Shown: positions 1 through 5,960, counted from the first letter of the stretch. The stretch is DNA of 16,748 nt from CAYSCZ01 sp964429655 (GCA_964429655.1 CAYSCZ010000067.1:1-16748), one strand, 5' to 3'. Notes: generated by a model not told the origin, from the letters alone. Numbers and translations are program-made.

Positions 1-174
1 TGATTTTTTGGGCTTTAACCCTTCATGACAAAATTCCAATGACAAATCTGGATTTAAGATTGAGGCTTTTAGATCATACCATCTAAAATTCACTACATAA
101 AAGAGTGTAAGAAAAAACAATGCCGTCAGGGGCATGGTGAGGAACAACTTATAAAGAATGTTTAATGTGCTCAT
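1..174 (-). CDS. Partial ORF, N-terminus of a predicted membrane protein (runs off the left edge)
   Basis: An ATG at 172-174 opens a reading frame that stays open for 58 codons to the window edge. The protein begins MSTLNILYKLFLTMPLTALF and has one strongly hydrophobic stretch at about residues 7-28, followed by a polar segment (NFRWYDLKASILNPDLS). This fits an inner-membrane protein with an N-terminal anchor and an extracytoplasmic domain whose remainder lies outside the window. There is no Shine-Dalgarno site. The start lies about 43 bases beyond the poly-T end of the Hsp20 terminator, so the gene either has a promoter in that short gap or depends on read-through. I do not recognise the family. 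The frame is short, so it could be spurious, but the clean anchor after a start codon argues for a real gene. Confidence 0.5.
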   Translation of the reverse strand, partial: MSTLNILYKLFLTMPLTALFFLTLFYVVNFRWYDLKASILNPDLSLEFCHEGLKPKKS

Positions 175-216
175 CTTAGCAAGCTATTAACTTTATATAA
201 TTGAATGGTAGATCGT

Positions 217-245
217 AAAAAAAGGAAGGCGATAAAGCCTTCCTT
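217..245 (-). terminator. Intrinsic terminator of the distal Hsp20 gene
   Basis: On the minus strand a perfect 9-bp stem AAGGAAGGC/GCCTTCCTT (arms 237-245 and 222-230) with a 6-base loop is followed at once by seven T (complement of 217-223). It begins eight bases after the Hsp20 stop codon. This is a textbook rho-independent terminator and probably ends the stress-island transcript. Confidence 0.85.
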
Positions 246-252
246 GAAGTGA

Positions 253-693
253 TTAAGAAATATTAATTGTCCTTGAAGGTTTTTTCTTAGCCTCTTCTTT
301 TTTAGGTATTGAAAGACTTAAGATACCGTCATGATATTTAGCTTCAATCTTGTCAGACTCTACCGTGTTGGGTAGATAAAAAGAGCGTTTAAATGATTGA
401 TAGCTAAATTCCCTACGAGTAAATCTTTTGTCATTACCCTTCTCAGTATCCTGTGAAGACACCTCAGATTGAATGGTAAGCATATCATTATCTAATTCTA
501 TCTGAAAATCTTCTTTTTTCATTCCAGGTGCTGCCATTTCAACTCTGAAATCTTCAGCCGTTTCTACGATGTTGACCTTTGGCAAGGTTGAACCTTCGCT
601 GGTCCAATTTGACAATCCAAAGAAATCTTTGGTGAAAAAATCATCAAAAAATGTGTTTGATAATAATGGATTTAATTTTTGTAAGCTATTCAT
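253..693 (-). CDS. hsp20: Small heat-shock protein, Hsp20/alpha-crystallin family (distal copy)
   Basis: This is a 146-residue ATP-independent holdase chaperone that binds unfolding proteins in the cytoplasm. A short Phe-rich N-terminal arm (DDFF at 17-20) leads into the alpha-crystallin domain at about 37-131, which carries the typical LPKVNI, VEMAAPGM, RREFSYQSFKRSF and DGILSLSIP elements. The C-terminal tail ends RTINIS, giving the I-x-I motif (143-145) that docks into a neighbouring subunit. I take the ATG at 691-693 as the start; a TTG two codons upstream is in frame but less likely. The protein closely resembles the Hsp20 encoded at 3181-3627, so the two look like paralogues. A conserved 23-base leader precedes both starts. 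There is no Shine-Dalgarno site. The gene is followed by a strong terminator and separated from htrA by a 238-base gap with its own candidate control sites, so it may be independently transcribed. Confidence 0.93.
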   Translation of the reverse strand: MNSLQKLNPLLSNTFFDDFFTKDFFGLSNWTSEGSTLPKVNIVETAEDFRVEMAAPGMKKEDFQIELDNDMLTIQSEVSSQDTEKGNDKRFTRREFSYQSFKRSFYLPNTVESDKIEAKYHDGILSLSIPKKEEAKKKPSRTINIS

Positions 694-702
694 AATCAAT
701 AA

Positions 703-725
703 GTTTTAATGTTAAACAATTTATT
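703..725 (-). promoter_or_regulatory. Conserved leader block C upstream of the distal Hsp20 gene
   Basis: This 23-base block matches 20 of 23 positions of the block at 3636-3658 before the other canonical Hsp20 gene. The minus-strand core reads AATAAATTGTTTAAC. It ends 9 bases before the ATG, against 8 bases in the other copy. Its place next to the start codon suggests a shared 5' untranslated element or a promoter -7 region (TAAATTG resembles the Bacteroidota TAnnTTTG). The role is inferred. Confidence 0.5.
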
Positions 726-796
726 ACATCCTATTTTGAAAAATCACTGCCCGATACAGTGAACCCAATACATTAAAATTTATCAATAACTAAGAG

Positions 797-808
797 GAAC
801 CATGGTTC
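797..808. promoter_or_regulatory. Perfect 12-bp palindrome, candidate operator
   Basis: GAACCATGGTTC is a perfect palindrome lying upstream of the distal Hsp20 gene, 12 bases downstream of block B in the direction of transcription. That is a reasonable place for a dimeric regulator to bind. No copy was noticed upstream of the other Hsp20 genes, so a shared role is unsupported. Confidence 0.3.
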
Positions 809-820
809 GATTTATTCATA

Positions 821-839
821 ACAAACTGTATGCCAAACG
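821..839 (-). promoter_or_regulatory. Conserved block B upstream of the distal Hsp20 gene
   Basis: The minus strand reads CGTTTGGCATACAGTTTGT. It matches 15 of 19 bases of CGTTTGGAATAAGATTTGT at 3674-3692 upstream of the other canonical Hsp20 gene. Both contain TAnnnTTTG, one base longer than the usual Bacteroidota -7 box. A promoter or activator site is likely, but this is inference. Confidence 0.45.
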
Positions 840-842
840 ATT

Positions 843-920
843 AAAATGATTTTTTGTCATTTTTTCACTGATAAAATGTCAGTTTTACGACATTGCCCAA
901 CGGATGTTATGTTTCCGTTG
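843..920. repeat. Cluster of three short inverted repeats in the htrA-hsp20 gap
   Basis: Three hairpin-forming repeats occur in a row: AAAATGA/TCATTTT (843-849, 857-863), ACTGA/TCAGT (867-871, 879-883) and CAACGGA/TCCGTTG (898-904, 914-920). The last lies just downstream of the htrA stop and could slow transcription, but it lacks a T tract, so it is not a convincing intrinsic terminator. The 10-mer ATGTCGTAAA (minus, 884-893), shared with the other Hsp20 upstream region, lies between the second and third repeats. Confidence 0.4.
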
Positions 921-931
921 AGCTATCAAAA

Positions 932-2446
932 TTACATTCCAAATGCATAAAACTGTTTACCTGGAAGATCTTCATAAATTCCTTCAATCAAGACCCCGCC
1001 TTCTACATTATCCAAAGCTTTTGCTAAATCTTTAGTGCTTTTAATGGATATCTTATCAACCTTTGTAATGATAAAACCTTCCCGGATGTCGGTATAGTTT
1101 CTCAATTTTCCCGCGTATAACTTTTTCACTCGCACACCACCTTCAATATCCAGTTTTTCAGCCGTTTCATCATCAATATCTTCAAATACAGCACCTAATT
1201 CATTAATAACCTCATTTCTGTTGTTTGCCAGGAACGTGGTTTCCCCTTCCCTATTTTTCAGTTTAGCTTTCAAGCTTATGGTATTTTCTCCTCTGATCAC
1301 TTTCAGGGCTACCTCATCCCCAGGTCTGTGACGCGCAATTAATTCTTGTAATTCAGGTGCTGTGGATACTTCATCATCATTTACTTCAATAATTACATCT
1401 CCTTTTTTTATTCCAGCTTCATGGGCTGCACCATTTGCTAACACACTATCTATGTATACGCCTTCATTAACACTCAAATTTTTTTCTTTTACCAGGTTGC
1501 CATTGATACCTCGAATGGTGACTCCCAGATAACCCCTCTGAACAGTGCCGTATTTTAATAAGTCCTCAACAACTTTGGTAACAATGTTTGACGGTACAGC
1601 AAATCCATAACCTGCATATGCACCGGTAGGACTTGCGATGGCAGTATTAATTCCGACTAGCCCTCCCTGAAGATTGACAAGAGCCCCTCCGCTATTTCCG
1701 GGATTTATTGCCGCATCGGTTTGAATGAATGATTCTACTGCATACTGATTCTTTAATATGTTTATGTTCCTTGATTTTGCACTTACAATTCCCGCAGTGA
1801 CCGTAGAATTCAGATTGAATGGATTTCCTACAGCCAATACCCATTCTCCGACCTCCACATCGTCAGAATTTACCATGGGTAAAGTAACCAGATCATTTTC
1901 ATTGATCTGAATCAGTGCCAGATCAGTCATTGGATCTGTGCCAATAACTGTGGCTTTATATGATCTATTATCATGAAGGGTTACTTCTATATCATCCGCA
2001 TTATCAATGACATGATTATTGGTCACTATGTAACCTTCTTCATTTATTATCACCCCTGATCCGGTACCCACTCTTGCCTGAGGTTCCTGCCTTCGTGGAG
2101 CAGGCTGCCTTTGTTGCGGCCCGAAGAACTGATCAAAGTAATCATCCCTGAAAAATTCCCTAAAAGGGTCAGGTATTGTCCTGTATTGCCCGGATCCTGG
2201 GGATAGATAGGTTGTACTTGCTTTTATGTGCACTACAGCATCCATAACTTTTTTGGAAACATCTATAAAATCCAAAGGCACTACTTCACTGTCCTCATTC
2301 ACAGTAAATACTGCACCGGTGGATGGTATTTTATCTATGTGTTCAATTTTAACCGTATTTTCCTTTTCGGTAAAGTGTGGTGAAATTACAACCACTCCTA
2401 ACGATACTGACAAAGCAACAATACCGCTGATGATATGATTTTTCAT
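932..2446 (-). CDS. htrA: HtrA/DegP-family periplasmic serine protease with two PDZ domains
   Basis: This 504-residue protein degrades or refolds damaged envelope proteins. An N-terminal hydrophobic segment (about 5-21) acts as signal or anchor. The trypsin-like domain (about 60-300) holds the whole catalytic triad: His145 in TNNHVID, Asp175 in MTDLAL, and Ser252 in NPGNSGGAL. A Pro/Arg/Gln-rich loop at about 108-124 matches the LA-loop position of DegP. PDZ1 covers about 305-395, with the carboxylate-binding loop YLGVTI. A shorter, more divergent PDZ2 covers about 405-500. The length is normal for the DegP/DegQ class. The start is 27 bases after the stop of the small membrane-protein gene, with no Shine-Dalgarno site and no terminator between them, so it is probably co-transcribed with the upstream Hsp20 genes. 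Coupling cytoplasmic holdases with an envelope protease suggests a stress-response operon. Confidence 0.95.
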   Translation of the reverse strand: MKNHIISGIVALSVSLGVVVISPHFTEKENTVKIEHIDKIPSTGAVFTVNEDSEVVPLDFIDVSKKVMDAVVHIKASTTYLSPGSGQYRTIPDPFREFFRDDYFDQFFGPQQRQPAPRRQEPQARVGTGSGVIINEEGYIVTNNHVIDNADDIEVTLHDNRSYKATVIGTDPMTDLALIQINENDLVTLPMVNSDDVEVGEWVLAVGNPFNLNSTVTAGIVSAKSRNINILKNQYAVESFIQTDAAINPGNSGGALVNLQGGLVGINTAIASPTGAYAGYGFAVPSNIVTKVVEDLLKYGTVQRGYLGVTIRGINGNLVKEKNLSVNEGVYIDSVLANGAAHEAGIKKGDVIIEVNDDEVSTAPELQELIARHRPGDEVALKVIRGENTISLKAKLKNREGETTFLANNRNEVINELGAVFEDIDDETAEKLDIEGGVRVKKLYAGKLRNYTDIREGFIITKVDKISIKSTKDLAKALDNVEGGVLIEGIYEDLPGKQFYAFGM

Positions 2447-2473
2447 ATTAATGTTCTATTTATTTTAGTTGTT

Positions 2474-2662
2474 TTATTTATACACTTCTTTTCTGGACTC
2501 ACTTATGTCAGAAAACTTTGCGTTACCATTTTTTCTGTTTGAAATCAACTTAAGCTTAAAGATCTTTTCTTTATCTATTAATCCATTTATGTAGCTGACA
2601 ACCAGAATGATTGTAACATAAAATAAGCCTACCAGCGTCATGCCCAATGCCAGTAATTCCAT
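2474..2662 (-). CDS. Small single-pass membrane protein in the Hsp20-HtrA operon
   Basis: This is a 62-residue protein beginning MELLALGMTLVGLFYVTIIL, with one transmembrane helix at about 4-26 and a basic then polar cytoplasmic-type tail (DKEKIFKLKLISNRKNGNAK). I do not recognise the family. The gene is supported by a strong Shine-Dalgarno sequence (AAAGGAGG, 4 bases before the ATG) and by its place in the operon: it starts 25 bases inside the end of the divergent Hsp20 gene and stops 27 bases before htrA. Overlap plus a strong ribosome-binding site suggests translational coupling. A plausible but unproven role is a membrane partner or modulator of HtrA, or a membrane-stress sensor. Homologues between Hsp20 and htrA genes elsewhere would support it as a real member of the island. 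Confidence 0.72.
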   Translation of the reverse strand: MELLALGMTLVGLFYVTIILVVSYINGLIDKEKIFKLKLISNRKNGNAKFSDISESRKEVYK

Positions 2663-3114
2663 AGAACCTCCTTTTTATATTTAACCAATAATTTTTTTGG
2701 TTTAGATTCAGGACCTTCTCGTTTAGCCATTTTAATGGTAAGAAAACCATTATTCGTTTTAGCTTCAACCTGATCCGGGTCAGCATTTTTCGGTGACCTG
2801 AACATTCGTTGAAAGGATGCATAACCATAATCCTTTCTCATCCAGTGGCTGTCGTTTTCTTCTTTATTAAATGTTTTTTCAGAGGAATTAATCAAACAAT
2901 CATTGCTTATCTCAAACTGAACATATTTTTTATCCAGTCCGGGTACAGCAACTGAGACTTCAAATGCCTTTTTATTATCACTTGTGTTAACTGATGGGAC
3001 CGTTGCTATGTGTTCTAACGGATTTTTTTTCTCCTCGATATTTGTCCGAAAAAATTTTTCTACACCGTTCGGAAATTCAGGCTTTATTTTACTTGTCCAC
3101 TTAAATAAGTCCAT
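2638..3114 (-). CDS. Divergent Hsp20/alpha-crystallin family protein
   Basis: This 158-residue small heat-shock protein is more divergent than its two neighbours. The alpha-crystallin-like domain at about 42-132 is recognisable from FEVSVAVPGLDKK, SSEK, DYGYASFQRMF and NNGFLTIKMAKREG. The usual strand motif LTI is replaced by CLINSSEK, and no clean I-x-I motif is present; LLV at 142-144 is the nearest equivalent. After that point an unusual tail (KYKKEVLWNYWHWA) extends 14 residues through the ribosome-binding site and start of the next gene. The gene has a strong Shine-Dalgarno site (AAAGGAGGT, GGAGG 5 bases before the ATG) and follows the canonical Hsp20 by 66 bases containing a hairpin. 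It may form mixed oligomers with the canonical copies or have a different client range. Family assignment is firm; the specific role is unknown. Confidence 0.88.
   Translation of the reverse strand: MDLFKWTSKIKPEFPNGVEKFFRTNIEEKKNPLEHIATVPSVNTSDNKKAFEVSVAVPGLDKKYVQFEISNDCLINSSEKTFNKEENDSHWMRKDYGYASFQRMFRSPKNADPDQVEAKTNNGFLTIKMAKREGPESKPKKLLVKYKKEVLWNYWHWA
2667..2674 (-). promoter_or_regulatory. Strong Shine-Dalgarno site of the small membrane-protein gene
   Basis: Minus-strand AAAGGAGG lies 4 bases before the ATG at 2660-2662, inside the coding end of the divergent Hsp20 gene. Most genes here have no such site, in line with the phylum's habit, so it stands out and fixes the start of a very short gene. 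Confidence 0.75.
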
Positions 3115-3118
3115 ATCA

Positions 3119-3127
3119 ACCTCCTTT
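3119..3127 (-). promoter_or_regulatory. Strong Shine-Dalgarno site of the divergent Hsp20 gene
   Basis: Minus-strand AAAGGAGGT precedes the ATG (3112-3114), with GGAGG 5 bases from the start. It is the second such site in the island; the two canonical Hsp20 genes, htrA and the other visible starts lack one. Confidence 0.75.
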
Positions 3128-3152
3128 CAGTTTAAAAAATATACTTTAACAA

Positions 3153-3173
3153 TGGCAGGTATATAACCTGCCA
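3153..3173 (-). repeat. Intercistronic hairpin between the two upstream Hsp20 genes
   Basis: A perfect 8-bp inverted repeat, TGGCAGGT/ACCTGCCA with a 5-base loop (3161-3165), starts 7 bases after the stop of the first Hsp20 gene. On the minus strand it is followed by T-rich but interrupted sequence ending in a T6 run (TTGTTAAAGTATATTTTTT). It may be a leaky terminator or an mRNA-stabilising or processing structure that makes the first gene more abundant than the rest. Confidence 0.55.
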
Positions 3174-3180
3174 ATCAATG

Positions 3181-3627
3181 CTATGCTATGGTAATTTTTC
3201 TAGGTGGCTTTGGTTTAGCTTCTTCTCTCTTTGGAATATTCACTTCCAAAATACCATTTTCATATTTTGCGCTTATTTTTTCGCCATCTGCGGTGTCTGG
3301 TAGTGTAAAAGATCTTTGAAATGACTGATAAGCAAACTCCCTTTTGGTGTATCTACTATCCTCATCTTTTTCTTCCGCTTCTTTACTTGATGAAATAGTC
3401 AGAATATTTTGCTCCACATTGATGTTGAAATCATTTTTGGTCATACCAGGAGCTGCCATTTCTACCTGGAATCCATCGTCATTCTCCCTGATATTTACTT
3501 TTGGAAGCGTGGTATTGGTAGACGAAAAATTGCTTTGTCTCCAATCATTCATTTCTGTGTTAAAGAAATCATCAAACATTCCGTTTAGTGCCGGAAATAA
3601 GTCACGATTTGTTCTAATTAGTGTCAT
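3181..3627 (-). CDS. hsp20: Small heat-shock protein, Hsp20/alpha-crystallin family (operon-leading copy)
   Basis: This is a 148-residue holdase chaperone. The N-terminal arm contains MFDDFF. The alpha-crystallin domain at about 41-133 has LPKVNI, VEMAAPGM, KREFAYQSFQRSFTLP and ENGILEVNIP. The C-terminus KITIA provides the I-x-I oligomerisation motif at 145-147. Length and motifs are those of a standard bacterial class A small heat-shock protein. It leads the series Hsp20, divergent Hsp20, small membrane protein, htrA. Its 141-base upstream gap carries three blocks shared with the distal Hsp20 gene, pointing to common heat- or stress-responsive control. There is no Shine-Dalgarno site. Its similarity to the distal copy extends into the leader, so a duplication is likely. 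Confidence 0.94.
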   Translation of the reverse strand: MTLIRTNRDLFPALNGMFDDFFNTEMNDWRQSNFSSTNTTLPKVNIRENDDGFQVEMAAPGMTKNDFNINVEQNILTISSSKEAEEKDEDSRYTKREFAYQSFQRSFTLPDTADGEKISAKYENGILEVNIPKREEAKPKPPRKITIA

Positions 3628-3635
3628 GATAATTG

Positions 3636-3658
3636 GGTTTAAGGTTTAACAATTTATT
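3636..3658 (-). promoter_or_regulatory. Conserved leader block C upstream of the leading Hsp20 gene
   Basis: The minus-strand core AATAAATTGTTAAAC matches the block at 703-725 (20 of 23 positions) and lies 8 bases before the ATG. A TTTG sits 18 bases upstream of TAAATTG, so here the block could serve as a Bacteroidota-type -7 region. The distal copy lacks a TTTG at that distance, which weakens the promoter reading and leaves a 5' untranslated element as the alternative. Confidence 0.5.
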
Positions 3659-3673
3659 TTTATTAATTGCTAT

Positions 3674-3692
3674 ACAAATCTTATTCCAAACG
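3674..3692 (-). promoter_or_regulatory. Conserved block B upstream of the leading Hsp20 gene
   Basis: Minus-strand CGTTTGGAATAAGATTTGT matches block B of the distal Hsp20 gene at 15 of 19 positions. It lies 46 bases before the start codon and 13 bases downstream of the shared 10-mer ATGTCGTAAA (3706-3715). It is probably a promoter or activator element common to both genes. Confidence 0.45.
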
Positions 3693-3710
3693 TTTTATTT
3701 CTATCTTTAC

Positions 3711-3763
3711 GACATTATGACGCATATTTTTCCTACGAAGGGTTGGAAACAAGCCATAATGTC
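3711..3763. repeat. Nested inverted repeat between the histidine kinase and Hsp20 genes
   Basis: The outer arms GACATTATG (3711-3719) and CATAATGTC (3755-3763) pair perfectly over 9 bp. Within the 35-base loop an inner TTTCC/GGAAA pair could extend the structure. Seven T follow on the plus strand (3764-3770), giving terminator-like looks in that direction, yet no plus-strand gene ends here. On the minus strand the repeat directly follows the kinase stop codon and its downstream arm overlaps the 10-mer shared with the distal Hsp20 upstream region. It may end kinase transcripts or act in control of the Hsp20 promoter. Confidence 0.5.
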
Positions 3764-3768
3764 TTTTT

Positions 3769-5787
3769 TTAAGTAATAAGGGCTTTTTCAGTTCGATCCT
3801 GATTGTCCGCGATGATTTCTTTGAGTGGTATATTAATGATGACTGTGGATCCTTTTCTTCCTGGTCTGGTATCAATTTCCAGGACTGCATTTATGAAGTT
3901 TAATCTTGAGTTGATATTTTTCCATCCATTACCTTTTCCGTGCTTAAAGGCATCGATATCATAGCCGATACCATCATCTTCAATAGTTAGTGTTAACTCT
4001 GTTTTATTATCTGTGGTAAATTGAATAAACACATGCTTTGCCCTGGCATATTTAATAATATTAGAAATAAACTCCTGAATGATTCTGTATAAGGCTATCT
4101 CAGCTATATCATTTAATCGGTGTTTAATATCCCCAACATTAAATTCCACAGATAACTGTCCTGACTGATTAATTCTCTTTGCCAATTCATCTAAAGCCAA
4201 AAATAGGCCCTGCTTAACAAGTGTGCGGGGCATCAAATTAAAAGCGATGTTCCGAAGTTCTTCATAAATATCACTTAATATCTCTGTTGAATTTTCGTAG
4301 AGTTGATTCCTATGTTCGACGTCACGATTATCAGACTGTTTTAGTCCTTCAATATTTAAATTCAAAGCATTTATAAGTTGTCCCATGCCATCATGAAGAT
4401 CGGTAGCAAACCTTTCCCTTTCCTGCTCCTGTGACTGAATAACAGATTTTATCTGAGCTTCATGCATTGAGGCTTTCTCTCGCTGTAATTCTGCATTTTT
4501 TTGCGCTATCGAACGTTTTCTCCATATAGCAAATATTGCGGCGACCAGAACAATGGCAAGAATCAACCCAATTATTAAAATTAAATTACGTTGTATAGCA
4601 AGATCCTGCTTTTCTAACTGAGCTTGCTGAAGGTCTATTAATTGTTCTTTTTTCTCAGATTCATATTTTGTTTTTAATTCAAATATTTGTTTGGTCTTAT
4701 TTTCTTCAAAAAGGCTATCGTTGCCATCAATGAATGTCAACAAATTCTGATATGAAGATTTGTAATTGTCTAAGGCTGCATATGCCTCTGCCATCGCTTT
4801 GAAGCTTTGCACTTCATAATCGAAGGCCTTCGATTTTTTAGCATATTGTATCGCTTTTTTTGAATACTTCAGTGCATCGTTAAATTCCAAGGTATTCATA
4901 CAACTTCCTGAGAGGTTCAGATAGGTTAATGCTAACTCTTTAAAATTCCTGTTTTTTTTATGGCTTTGAATCGCACTCAGGTAATATTTTTTCGCTTCTT
5001 CATAGTTACCTAAGCTATCCAGCGCTAAGCCTAAGTTGTGGTGAACATAAGGTATATATCTTGTATATCCCAAGCCCTCATAACCCACAAGGGCCTTTTT
5101 TGAATATTCTAAGGAGCCTTTAAAATCTTTTAAATAAATTAAAACAGAAGCAATATTTCCGGTTACAACAGTTGAACCAAATTCAGATCCGACACTGTCA
5201 TAGATGCTTAGGGCTTTCTTGTAATAATCCAGCACCATATCATATGCCTTTTGTTTTTTATAAACAATCCCAATATTTCCTAATACCATTGCTATCTGAA
5301 ACGGATCATCAGATTGCTTTTCATATATCTTCAAAGATTTAAAATAATGATCCAATGATTTATTGTAAATCCCCATCTGATCATAAAGAATGCCCAGGTT
5401 ATTGTGAGTGGCAGCTAACCCTAATGAATCATTGAGCACCGTTTTAATTCTCAGGCACTCTTCATGGAAGTATTTGGCACTATCCATCTCACCTATTGCC
5501 TCATAAGCATTGGCTAGATTATTATATGCATAGGATATTAGCGCTTCATTTTCAGAAGATTCGGCAAGCTTCCTGGAGATCTTGGCATATATAAAGGAAC
5601 TATCAATATCAATATTTTTATAGTACCACGAAAGTTCTCCCAGTATGCGTACTTTTTCTTCAACTCCTTGAAAACCTAAAACTGCTTTAAGGCTGTCAAT
5701 CTCATCTTGTTGAGCAGAAATGATGGAAGGACAGATAATTAATATTATTAAAATATAATACCCGGGAAAATTAGAAATCCATCTCAT
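3769..5787 (-). CDS. TPR-containing sensor histidine kinase, NarL/HisKA_3 type
   Basis: A 672-residue membrane sensor kinase. The signal or anchor covers about 9-25 (ILIILIICPSIISAQQ). A periplasmic sensor of about eight tetratricopeptide repeats spans about 45-360 (for example NNLANAYEAIGE, NNLGILYDQMGIY, HNLGLALDSLGNYEEA). A coiled coil follows, then one transmembrane helix at about 401-422 and a second coiled coil. The HisKA_3 dimerisation domain has the phospho-acceptor His465 in DLHDGMGQ. The HATPase_c domain has the N box (Glu572, Asn576 in QEFISNIIKYA), G1 box DDGIG (604-608) and G2 box GKGNG (617-621), so it should be active. No receiver or DNA-binding domain is fused, and no LuxR/NarL-type regulator lies in the window. 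It is divergent from the TPR-CHAT gene and upstream of the Hsp20 island on the same strand; whether it controls either is unknown. Confidence 0.93.
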   Translation of the reverse strand: MRWISNFPGYYILIILIICPSIISAQQDEIDSLKAVLGFQGVEEKVRILGELSWYYKNIDIDSSFIYAKISRKLAESSENEALISYAYNNLANAYEAIGEMDSAKYFHEECLRIKTVLNDSLGLAATHNNLGILYDQMGIYNKSLDHYFKSLKIYEKQSDDPFQIAMVLGNIGIVYKKQKAYDMVLDYYKKALSIYDSVGSEFGSTVVTGNIASVLIYLKDFKGSLEYSKKALVGYEGLGYTRYIPYVHHNLGLALDSLGNYEEAKKYYLSAIQSHKKNRNFKELALTYLNLSGSCMNTLEFNDALKYSKKAIQYAKKSKAFDYEVQSFKAMAEAYAALDNYKSSYQNLLTFIDGNDSLFEENKTKQIFELKTKYESEKKEQLIDLQQAQLEKQDLAIQRNLILIIGLILAIVLVAAIFAIWRKRSIAQKNAELQREKASMHEAQIKSVIQSQEQERERFATDLHDGMGQLINALNLNIEGLKQSDNRDVEHRNQLYENSTEILSDIYEELRNIAFNLMPRTLVKQGLFLALDELAKRINQSGQLSVEFNVGDIKHRLNDIAEIALYRIIQEFISNIIKYARAKHVFIQFTTDNKTELTLTIEDDGIGYDIDAFKHGKGNGWKNINSRLNFINAVLEIDTRPGRKGSTVIINIPLKEIIADNQDRTEKALIT

Positions 5788-5824
5788 GAATTGCTGATGA
5801 TTATAAAATAAATTTAAAAAAAAC

Positions 5825-5857
5825 TAAAATTAATTTACTTTTTGAATGCAAATCAAA
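5825..5857 (-). promoter_or_regulatory. Candidate promoter of the histidine kinase gene
   Basis: On the minus strand TAATTTTA (5825-5832) is close to the Bacteroidota -7 consensus TAnnTTTG. TTTG elements lie 16 and 21 bases upstream (complements of 5849-5852 and 5854-5857), near the usual spacing. It would start transcripts a few tens of bases before the ATG. Sequence match only, in an AT-rich region where chance matches are common. Confidence 0.35.
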
Positions 5858-5960
5858 TTGCTTAGAAAAATTCCTGACGAAATTTAGACCTCATTATGCA
5901 ATAAAATTTGATATAACTTAAAGGACAGTCGCGTTTTTACGGGTTAATAAAAACTTTAAT

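Noticed and set aside
694..699. Upstream in-frame TTG start for the distal Hsp20 gene
   Set aside because: It adds only two residues, and the ATG at 691-693 is the more usual start and keeps the same leader-to-start distance (9 versus 8 bases) seen in the paralogue.
703..920. CIRCE/HrcA operator controlling the Hsp20 gene
   Set aside because: No TTAGCACTC-N9-GAGTGCTAA-like sequence is present here or before the other Hsp20 genes; the inverted repeats seen are unrelated.
2571..2828. 85-codon minus-strand ORF overlapping the divergent Hsp20 gene
   Set aside because: It lies in another frame across two better-supported genes, has no ribosome-binding site, and its product looks like a frame shadow (basic, no domain).
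3764..3770. Plus-strand intrinsic terminator after 3755-3763
   Set aside because: The loop is 35 bases long and no plus-strand gene ends here, so I record it as an inverted repeat rather than as a terminator.
3681..3890. 69-codon minus-strand ORF at the kinase 3' end
   Set aside because: It overlaps the ATPase domain of the kinase and the nested repeat in another frame and shows no protein-like features.
3769..5787. Kinase as the direct regulator of the Hsp20 island
   Set aside because: It has no DNA-binding or receiver domain and no response regulator is nearby; adjacency alone does not support the claim.
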